Source: Lamellibrachia columna
Taxonomy: Eukaryota > Annelida > Polychaeta > Sabellida > Siboglinidae
DNA length: 64,000 nucleotides
NCBI GenBank assembly: GCA_963662155.1
Contig: OY759261.1
Span: 71,082,669-71,146,668, forward strand
Reading direction: 5' to 3'
Shown piece after piece: positions 47,701-59,700 of the stretch. Numbering within the stretch: the first letter of the stretch is position 1; every line of letters begins with the position of its first letter. The notes under the pieces are model-generated. The model was given only the letters and a program-made list of their open reading frames with translations. It had not been told where the DNA came from and did no database searches. The position numbers and the translations under genes are program-made.

Positions 47701-50700
47701 GGTGGTGTTGGTAGTAGCATGACAGCACCACCATGGTGGTGGTACTAGTGGTGGTGTTGGTAGTAGCATGACAGCACCACCATGGTGGTGGTACTAGTGG
47801 TGGTGTTGGTAGTAGCATGACAGCACCACCATGGTGGTGGTAGTAGTGGTGGTGTTGGTAGTAGCATAACAGCACCACCATGGTGGTGGTACTAGTGGAG
47901 GTGTTGGTAGTAGCATGACAGCACCACCATGGTGGTGGTACTAGTGGTGGTGTTGGTAGTAGCATGACAGCACCACCATGGTGGTGGTACTAGTGGTAGT
48001 GTTGGTAGTAGCATGACAGCACCACCATGGTGGTGGTAGTAGTGGTGGTGTTGGTAGTAGCATAACAGCACCACCATGGTGGTGGTACTAGTGGTGGTGT
48101 TGGTAGTAGCATAACAGCACCACCATGGTGGTGGTACTAGTGGTGGTGTTGGTAGTAGCATGACAGCACCACCATGGTGGTGGTACTAGTGGTGGTGTTG
48201 GTAGTAGCATGACAGCACCACCATGGTGGTGGTACTAGTGGTAGTGTTGGTAGTAGCATGACAGCACCACCATGGTGGTGGTAGTAGTGGTGGTGTTGGT
48301 AGTAGCATAACAGCACCACCATGGTGGTGGTACTAGTGGTGGTGTTGGTAGTAGCATGACAGCACCACCATGGTGGTGGTGGTATGAGATGTCTTATCCT
48401 TACCCATCGTCACACTTATAGTAGCGCCCTGACGAGTGGTTGCGGCCGCAGTGACCATCGAACCTGCCGGACGGGTTGTACTGACTGTAACACTTGTCCT
48501 CCGCCTGTCGAGAGCCTGCAGTGAAATACACACAGTGAGACAACTGATCCAGGGGGTTATTAAACGTGCAAGCAATATGCCCTACCATGGTCCACCTAAT
48601 AGGCTGTCCTCCAGTCCTCACTGATCTGCCTATTAGGTGGCCCCTGCTGAATGGCAGGGTCAATATTCATAAACAGATAACGGTCAAATGACATAAAAAA
48701 ATTGTGGTTCATTAAAACAAATTTCAATGGCCAAGATGTTATGATAGACATTTATACTATATAACGTTAGTTCGCAATAAAAACGATCGGACTTTGTGCC
48801 GCTAAAAGTTACATACCTGGACCCCAAATGTAGCTGCATTGGTCAGCACTGGTGTGACAGTTGCCATGGTAACAGTAGCTCTGGTCATTGCGACAAGGTT
48901 GACCGTCTTGTACAATGGCGTTGTGTGGACACTAAAAGACAATCGCATAGTCAGCATTTCATACACAGGTGAATGGAAAGTGGCCATCTAGAGTATGTCA
49001 TTTCAAACACAGGTGAATGGAAAGTGGCTATTTAGAGTCTGTCATTTCAAACACAGGTGAATGGAAAGTGGCTATTTAGAGTCTGTCATTTCAAACACAG
49101 GCAAATGGAAAGTGGCTATTTAGAGTTTGTCATTTCAAACACAGGTGAATGGAAAGTGGCTATTTAGAGTTTGTCATTTCAAACACAGGCGAATGGAAAG
49201 TGGCCTTCTAGAGTCTGTCATTTCATACACAGGTGAATGGAAACTGGCCTTCTAGAGTCTGTCATTTCATACACAGGTGAATGGAAAGTGGCCTTCTAGA
49301 GTCTGTCATTTCATACACAGGTGAATGGAAAGTGGCCATCTAGAGTCTGTCATTTCATACACAGGTGAATGGAAACTGGCCTTCTAGAGTCTGTCATTTC
49401 AAACACAGGCGAATGGAAAGTGGCCATCTAGAGTCTGTCATTTCAAACACAGGTGAATGGAAAGTGGCCTTCTAGAGTCTGTCATTTCATACACAGGCGA
49501 ATGGAAACTGGCCTTCTAGAGTCTGTCATTTCATACACAGGCGAATGGAAAGTGGCCTTCTAGAGTCTGTCATTTCATACACAGGTGAATGGAAAGTGGC
49601 CTTCTAGAGTCTGTCATTTCATACACAGGCGAATGGAAAGTGGCCATCTAGAGTCTGTCATTTCATACACAGGTGAATGGAAACTGGCCTTCTAGAATCT
49701 GTCATTTCATACACAGGTGAATGGAAACTGGCCTTCTAGAGTCTGTCATTTCATACACAGGCGAATGGAAAGTGGCCATCTAGAGTCTGTCATTTCATAC
49801 ACAGGTGAATGGAAACTGGCCTTCTAGAATCTGTCATTTTATACACAGGTGAATGGAAACTGGCCTTCTAGAGTCTGTCATTTCATACACAGGCGAATGG
49901 AAAGTGGCCATCTAGAGTCTGTCATTTCATACACAGGTGAATGGAAAGTGGCCATCTAGAGTCTGTCATTTCATACACAGGTGAATGGAAAGTGGCCTTC
50001 TAGAGTCTGTCATTTGGATCTTGATATCCAATCTCTGTCATTAATAATAATGATAATAATTTTATTTCCATTTGCAATCACAACATTGAAAAAGTACAAA
50101 AAATGTACAATATATTTGTTTGTTAAAATTATATGCACACATCTTAGGTTCGAAAAATTTATAAAATAAACTAGAAATAAACGTACATAAAATAAAAGGA
50201 TTACTAGGAGAAAGTTACACATTAAACTGCTGACTCAACGGAGGTCATGAGGACTAAACAGAAAGTACTCAGAATGTTATATTGTTAATTGCCACATGGT
50301 GAATACGTAAAATGTTGACAGGATATTCCATCAAGTGCATGTAGTCTGTTTCCTTTGATGTTTTAGAAGCTATGACAATTTTCACCATAGCATAGAACAA
50401 GGGTCATTAGTTAAGATTGTGTATCGTGTTATATCTAAATCCAGGAGTGGCGGACATCATTTGAATAAAATGGACAATTAGACACTGAAAACACCAATTC
50501 ATGCTCAATCACATTCATAGTTATTCAAACGTCCGCGCAGCTGACTTTTGTATTCTGATGCTAGCGTTGTGGTTTATGTTTAATATGAGTACGAGTTATT
50601 GTTGGTTCGATGTATTCTTTGCTGATACAGTAATAATTTCAATATTAGTGTTCTTGTCACTGTTCTGACTCTCTAACTTAAAGTACAGCATTACGCATCA

Positions 50701-53700
50701 TGCCACCAGTGGCAATCACTCGCAAATTCACCGTTATATTAGTGTCATATATTTGCACCAGAGGCGCCAGGGGTTATTTTGGGTAGGTTCCACTCTGTCA
50801 CACTCCCACCTGGCCAGTAGTGCCGTCACAGAACTCAGGGACGTCACATTCCACCTCGGACTTCCTACACATGCTGGTCTTGGGCAACACCTGGACAACA
50901 CAGATGTTTATTGACTGTTGCCATACACGGACTATTCCTACCTGGCCAAAATTATTAATATAATTATTGTTACTAAAATTTACAAAGCACCACATATCCG
51001 GGTTCAGCCCGTTCACTGGTGTGTACAGCCATTGTAAAAATATACATGCAATCAAAGAATCGTGTATATATAGTCAAAATTAAATATTTAAATAAATAAA
51101 TAAATACTGTACAAGATTAAGATAAAAAATAAATAAATAATATAAAATACGTTAGAAGAAAGTGCTCTCATTCACTGTTAGCATATTCCTCAGTGGAAAA
51201 AGCAAACTTAAAATTATGAATTCTTAGAAGATTCTCGAACTTAGTCGGTGTGTTAGTATGTCATATACTGAGATAAAAATCTCCTGAAGCTGTAATGAAT
51301 GAATGGGCAAAGATAAAACAGTATTTTCAGATAATAATAATTGCATCTGTGTGAAATGTTGCACTTACGGTGCAGTTGTGGCAGCACTGTCCACTGCGAC
51401 AGTTTGCCCACGGCCGCAGGAGACAGGTGTCAGGGTCACAGCACGGGTCATCCAGGAGACACGACTGTCAACAGAGATGACGATAATAAGGATGACGCCT
51501 TACATAGCACCACTACCTGCCTACACAAGGCACATAGCACCACTACCTGCCTACACAAGGCACATAGCACCACTATCTGCATACACAAGGCACATAGCAC
51601 CACTATCTGCCTACACAAGGCACATAGCACCACTATCTGCCTACACAAGGCACATAGCACCACTATCTGCCTACACAAGGCACATAGCACCACTATCTGC
51701 CTACACAAGGCACATAGCACCACTATCTGCCTACACAAGGCACATAGCACCACTATCTGCCTACACAAGGCACACAGCACCACTATCTGCCTACATAAGG
51801 CACATAGCACCACTACCTGCCTACACAAGGCACATAGCACCACTATCTGCCTACACAAGGCACACAGCACCACTATATATATCTGCCTACACAAGGCACT
51901 CGTGGTACCTTGTCCCATTATCAGACCTACTTTTTGCTGCAGCTAATTCAGAGCTCATTCTTACGCACCCACCCACCCACCCACCCACCCACCCACCCAC
52001 CCACCCACCCACCCACCCACCCACCCACCCACCCACCCACCCACCCACTACGTATTTATCCCTGTTTGGGATAGTTTACATCCCCTGGCACAGAACACCA
52101 CATAGAAGGAACCATTGCCTATAATCAGTTTACCTCCCCTGGCACAGAACACCACATAGAAGGAACCACTGCCTATAATCAGTTTACCTCCCCTGGCACA
52201 GAACACCACATAGAAGGAACCATTGCCTATAATCAGTTTACCTCCCCTGGCACAGAACACCACATAGAAGGAACCATTGCCTATAATCAGTTTACCTCCC
52301 CTGGCACAGAACACCACATAGAAGGAACCACTGCCTATAATCAGTTTACCTCCCCTGGCACAGAACACCACATAGAAGGAACCACTGCCTATAATCAGTT
52401 TACCTCCCCTGGCACAGAACACCACATAGAAGGAACCATTGCCTATAATCAGTTTACCTCCCCTGGCACAGAACACCACATAGAAGGAACCACTGCCTAT
52501 AATCAGTTTACCTCCCCTGGCACTGAACACCACATAGAAGGAACCACTGCCTATAATCAGTTTACCTCCCCTGGCACAGAACACCACATAGAAGGAACCA
52601 TTGCCTATAATCAGTTTACCTCCCCTGGCACAGAACACCACATAGAAGGAACCACTGCCTATAATCAGTTTACCTCCCCTGGCACAGAACACCACATAGA
52701 AGGAACCACTGCCTATAATCAGTTTACCTCCCCTGGCACTGAACACCACGTAGAAGGAACCATTGCCTATAATCAGTTTACCTCCCCTGGCACAGAACAC
52801 CACATAGAAGGAACCATTGCCTATAATCAGTTTACCTCCCCTGGCACAGAACACCACGTAGAAGGAACCATTGCCTATAATCAGTTTACCTCCCCTGGCA
52901 CAGAACACCACGTAGAAGGAACCACTGCCTATAATCTGTTTACCTCCCCTGGCACAGAACACCACATAGAAGGAACCATTGCCTATAATCAGGATCCCTT
53001 ACCACAAGAAAGTGGGGACGTTTAAATGAAGGCCAAAGAATTACATTAAAACAAAAAGAACAAGTAAAAGTGGCCTCAATTCCTAGGTTGTCTTAATCAT
53101 GAAACGTCTATCAAGGGTTTAATATTAATAGCCTTAGAGACATTAAAGTAGTCATAGTATCATCTTAATTACAGTTTCTGGCACAAACGTCTGCTTAAAA
53201 AAATTTGTGTTTCCATGGAAAAACTGAGCTACAATCCACAATGCTGATACCTACCAGTCGCGACACACAATCACACTCTTCACTCCTCTCTACCACGCCG
53301 TTACCACACTGCTGCGAGAACGCCACCTAGTGGGAAGAAAAAATAATGACGATAACAAATCAAAGAGACTGCATTACACTAGCGCCTACAACACCTTTCC
53401 ACTTCTCAAATTCACCTAAACGTGTACGAGAACTATCTAGGACACAGTGGAGGCGTACTAGTCTAGATTCACCTAAACGTGTACGAGAACTATCTAGGAC
53501 ACAGTGGAGGTGTACTAGTCTAGATTTCACGGGCAACAAGCCATACCATAAATTTGCCATCTCTTACACATGCACAATGCAAATTTACAGGAGCCACAAG
53601 AAAGCGACGGTCCCGCAAAGGAAGCGCTCCTACTAAACCTTTCCTCTTCCCAAATTTACAATAACTACTAAAAGCAAGAAGAGGGCTGACCAAAAAAGTT

Positions 53701-56686
53701 GCAGCCTTGCAGTTATTGACATTGCAGTGGCTATTTGCCAGTTGGGTGGATAAGTTATATTGTTAACCTTATCCTCACAATGGTTGGGTGAATAGCCTTT
53801 GCCCATTGATATACAGTTTGCTAACAAGATACCTCACAGATGGCAGTACATGTAGTCAGTCATATCTCATCACAAATCAACTTGACTAAAGCAAAACAAA
53901 AGTCAAGGTTTTCGGTCGATGAACCTATAAGAGTTACCAAAACATAACCATTTGTAACTACGATTAAGAATATCACTCCAGTGGTTTACTAGGAAAACAC
54001 ACATCTTAATTTCATAGGCCGCGCCATACTGTTAGATAACACTACATCACGAGTGTGGTATTCTGACAATATTTGCTCGTCAAATGAAAATATACTTCTA
54101 TACACCCATTCCTATTCTTGCCAATAGGATATGGCCATGCTGTCTGCATCCAAACTCAACTTATGTAACATATTTTAGCCTTTGTTTACTAAACTAATCT
54201 TCTTTCTTGCAAAATAACCCATTTGTTTAAGACTTTGCATTGGTTCTGTGCATGCCGGCCTCCCTAGATACACCACCTTAGTCTAAGTCACCTTCATTAC
54301 AGAACTGTACATGTGCTTAACAGTTGCACTGGTTAACATGTCAGCCCTCGGCCATTCGGAGAAATGACCGCATCCTCCAACTTTTAGAACACATTCTGAG
54401 TAAACCATTGGCGCGATATTCTGCATTTTAGTGGTTAGTGTTTATTATCTCTTTTAGGTGCATAGCCCTAAAACCATGCCTTTTGTTTCACCTTAACTTA
54501 GCAGCATACACACAACAGCACAACTAGTAGAGGCCACAGCTTTTGGCACAATGAAAGATCTTGTCAGTGCAACTTGTGTGAGTATAGCACTTTCAATATT
54601 TTAAAAAGCAAAGCTGTGCAGCATGCCAAGGATAGTTTCTCCCAGAATACAGACAGACACTGTGTCTGCTGTGAGACATTAACAAAACTGTGGTTCGTTA
54701 AACCACATTTGGGTGGTCAAGATGATAGAATGGATATAGTTGATACTACATAACATGATTTTATGATACAAACGATCAGTTTTGTACCTTTAAACAAGAA
54801 CTCATAAACTGTAATAGCACAAATGTATTTAAGCGTAGCATAACAACATGACAGCGTTGTAACTAGATCAAACACAAGTTAAACAACTGACAAGCACAAG
54901 AACGTTACAGCGACAACTCAAGCATGGGGGGTGAACAGCATAGGGGGTGAACAGCAAGGGGGTGAACAGCAAGGGGGTGAACAGCATGGGGTGTTAAAAG
55001 CATGGGGGTCATCAGCATAGGGGGTAAACAGCAGTTGCTAATGTGTGCTGATAGGTGGCGGTGCATGATGTGTGCATCATCCACGTGTAGACGGCGATAG
55101 CAGAGACAAGTAAAATAATTGATGTGCTCAGTTAGTGGTGTTTGTGCCTAGTTGCTGGAGACGTGTTGACCTACCTCCGATATATAGAAACCGTATGAAA
55201 GCTAGAAATGTAACAAGGACAAGAAGATGGGTGAAGCAGAATCGAGGGGTCGAGAACAATATGAATTTGGTGCTGAGAACAACACAGAAACAAAGCAATT
55301 TTCTGCTGACAATACTTGGATTATTAATTTGACATGACAAGAGGGTTGATAACATCTAAACATATATGTTTAAATGTATAGTATATATGATTGCTACCTG
55401 TCAAATCAGCGAAATGTTGAAGTGTTACAACTATCTGACAATACAACAGTGCTGCATACACGCATGTGTCCATGATTGTTACGTAAACTCTTAGAATATT
55501 TTTATTCTTAAAATTCATCAGCACGAGTTTAAGTGTTACGCTATGTAATCCAGATGGGTAAAAATAATCTGCATAACATTTCTAACATCACATCACACAG
55601 ATGAACAGTACCATACCTTGCTAGGTACATCATATTTCTTATTATGCTAGGAATTAGGCATTTATCCGAAGAAACTATGTTCTTATACAAGGAATGAGGC
55701 ATTTATCCCCCAAATAAATTTTATTATGCCAGGAATAAGACATCTAACCGAAGAAATTATGTTATTATTCCATGAATGAGGCATTTATCCCTAGAAATAA
55801 TGTTACTATGCCAAGAATGAGGCATCTATTCCTAGAAATTATGCCATGAAATGAGGAATGAGGCATTTATCTCAAGAAATGATGTTACTATGCCGGGAAT
55901 GAGGCATTCATCTCAAGAAATGATGTTACTATGCCAGGAATGAGGCATTTATGCCGATAAATGATGTTATTATGCCAGGAATAAGGCATTTCCCTCAAGA
56001 AATTACAACAATAAATTGAAAAGAAAACCAAAATGTTATAACTCACCTCATATTGATCATCAAAGAGACAGGCTCCAAGACCACTCAGCAGAGACATGTT
56101 CAGCTGAGTGTGACTACATGTGGAAAACTGTCGTGGATAACCAATTGTGCCACCAAATTGGTTCCCCATGATGCAGCCAGATGGCGCTTCACAGTGACAT
56201 GCTCCTATAGTGAAAAACATGACTAAACATCATCTTCACCAAAAATTAATTACTTCCGTTGTATGCTAAACTCCAGTAGGAACTGCCACAACTCTACTGG
56301 ATGTCAAACTCAGTCTTACAACATTTTTATTTTTATAAAATTTTAATATAATTTGTTTATGAATATCGACCTTACAGCCCAGTACATTCACGAACCGGTC
56401 AACGGTCAACAATTCGAAGCACCTATTATCCTGGTCAGGCCTTCACAGGATCACTTGATGGGCGGATCATTAACACCCATAAAATGATCTTCCCTCCGCA
56501 AGCAATTTAAATATTATATTCACCCCAAAACATTAAAATTAAACAGATGACATTAAAATAAAAAAAAAGTCTTGTTCATTTAAAGACATTTGGGCGATCA
56601 AAATGTGAGAACAAATCTAGTTTATACAATATAACATGAATATACAATACAAACATTCAGACTTTTTGTTTCTTTAGCTGTGTTAT

Positions 56687-56766
<80 letters not shown>

Positions 56767-59700
56767 CTATGTGTAACAACTAAACAGAAGACAATATTAC
56801 TAATACTTCACTCAGAATTTTAGACCCTCAGTAACTGCTCACAATCAGAGCAACCTTGGCCATATAAACAAGGTCATACGGAGGACCAGAATACCAAACC
56901 CCCAAACACATACTGCTACTATCGTGTGTCAGTCCCAGTGTGTGCGCCACCTGGTGAGTAAGGATCACACCACTTGTCTCGATGTTCCATATGTGGCTCA
57001 TCTGTGACAATATCAGTGGACATTATTAGTTAATAGTTCCATTCAATGTGATATGTTTTTTTATTATGTATAAGATTACTATAAGTATACATATATATAT
57101 ATATATCTAATTTCTTAATACTGTGGTTATTATTCTCTTCACTTTCCCCAGTAGTTATCATGTATGTTAAGTTTTGAACAAGAAAAAATAATATGTGGAA
57201 ATAGAGATTGTCACTATCAAGAAAGACACAAACTATTGTAGAACCATGTGACTACATCCCCTAGTCTGCTGACCAGTCCAATACTAAGGGGAGGCCCGTC
57301 TGAATGGAAAGTAACGTCCACTTACATGACTCACGCCGACTGCCCGGCTGGTGCACACAGAATCCGGAATGGACATGCCCACTTCACCGTCATGGAAACG
57401 CTGACCACTGAAATGTGTGAAAATGTGACAAATAAAATATTCAGGTTTCAACAGTTTGCTGGCTAAAAAGACATTTTGTCTGATGCATAAAAACGTTGTA
57501 TTCTATAACACAGTCAAACACTGCAAAGGCAATTCCATGTACAAATAAAAATGAGTATTTACAATAATACGAACATTTCTATCACGCCTTAATTCTCAGA
57601 AACCCGAGCTTAGGCATGCAAATCCAACTAGGTCAAGGTTATCAGTCAAAACTGAGGTCATAGGTCAACCTACGTGAGCAGCTGAGCGACTGGCGGCTTC
57701 ATCTGTGACACTGTCTCTTGTGAATATGCCATGAAGTTGTCGAGTGTTTCTCTCACCAGGGGGCTGATGTAGAAGCGGTCAATAATGTTCCAGACATCGA
57801 GGTGGACAAGACTGATGCGAACATTCAACTCGGAGTATAACTACGACACAAACACGGAATGTTTTCACATATAATGAAAAATTATACATTGTAGTGTAAA
57901 CTAACAGGAAAATAACACTACGACCTTGACTTAACACTGACCTTGTCAACGATGTTGGCCAACATGAGCAGGTGCTCCATGACAGCGGAGTAACTTGCAT
58001 TGAACTGTTCGTACTGAAACACACGACAGGTATTTCAGCAGGATGCCAACATCTGGACTCTTTCAAGTCAGCCTCGAAGACACACCTGTTTACAGCGTAT
58101 GTGTAACTTACTGCTGCAACATTTTAGCCTAATTTATTTAATTAGTATTACTAACAAAAAACATCCATCCTCGGATGGGATAACTTGGTAGTTAGCAAGT
58201 GACTGTCACAATAACAATATTAAACAATGTTATCACAGAAATATCCATCTATGCATTGGTACTTGGTGCTGCCAGTCAATATATGATGTAATAACGGCAG
58301 TTATAGTAATGTCTATCGACGCCTTACCCTTGTGTTTCGTAACTTAGGACAATCGAAGAAAATACGCGTGACGTTGTCAACAATTGTACGTAATTGGTCG
58401 CATAGTTTTGCAGACTATTGTATGTAATAACTACAAAGGGTAATTCGTTTGTTCGTAGACAGGTAATAGCAGGGTGAATTTTTAAACAAATAAAACTGTG
58501 ATGACCCAACAGTGGAGTCATAGATGACCCCCTGAAAGTTTGATGTCTGAGATGTAAAGCGTCTAGGACGAGTACTGTAACATACAAACATACATACAAA
58601 CACACATACATACAAACAAACATACAAACATACATACAAACATACATACAAACAAACATACATACAAACACACATACATACAAACACACATACAAACATA
58701 CATACAAACATACATACAAACAAACATACATACAAACAAACATACATACATAAAAACATACATACATACATACATACAAACACACATACAAACATACATA
58801 CATACATAAATACAAACATACATACAAACACACATACAAACATACATACAAACATACATACAAACAAACATACATACATAAAAACATACATACATACATA
58901 CAAACACACATACAAACATACATACATACATACATACAAACATACATACAAACACACATACAAACATACATACAAACACACATACATACACACATACAAA
59001 CACACATACAAACATACATACAAACACACAGATACACTTGGTGGATTATAGTAAGACTGTATAGTGTCAGAACACACACACAAACACAAACACACAAACA
59101 CACAGATACACTTGGTGGATTATAGTAAGACTGTATAGTGTCAGAACGGAACTGGCATTACTGAGCGTTGTCAGGGGGCCATTTCACCAAGATTTCACTA
59201 AGAGTTTTTCCAATGCTTTTCAGAAAGATATTCCAAAAATCTATTACAGGTAAAATTCCATTCATAAACTCGATAGTGAGATCAAAGTCAACCTGGTAAA
59301 ATTTAAAAAAATTTCAAAGACATGTTAATAAGACATCACACCTTCACTACTGAAACCCATGACTTTTTCTTTCACAGAGTGAAAAAAGTATATGTAATAT
59401 GCAACTGTATCACGTGGGACAGTATTTCCACAGGTGACAACGGAGATATGTGTTGATCATTGTCTAAAGATCAGTGATCTTCCAACAGCCACTATGATGG
59501 CAATTACAGTCTGTGTGAGCTTACCAGTGCATGGTCACACACGAGGGCCAGGTCCAGTCTCTTTGTATCTGCCAGGGCGTCCCAGTCCGCCTACAATGGT
59601 CAACATAAGTGGTCAAACAAGAGGTAACATACAATGGTCAACATAAGTGGTCAAACAAGAGGTAACATACAATGGTCAACATAAGTGGTCAAACAAGAGG

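Noticed and set aside
52048..52965. 305-codon minus ORF with 18-residue repeats on the ADAM strand
   Set aside because: It lies between exons 8 and 9, but exon 8 joins exon 9 directly in phase 0 and completes a canonical disintegrin domain. There is no need for it and no domain in it.
58324..59103. Cys/Val/Tyr-rich ORFs of 150-260 codons
   Set aside because: Low-complexity translation of a CATA/CAAA tetranucleotide tract in intron 2.
59169..59290. Possible extra ADAM exon in intron 2
   Set aside because: A tempting acceptor-like site is present, but no frame gives ADAM-like sequence, and exons 2 and 3 already join in phase 0 within one protease strand-helix unit.
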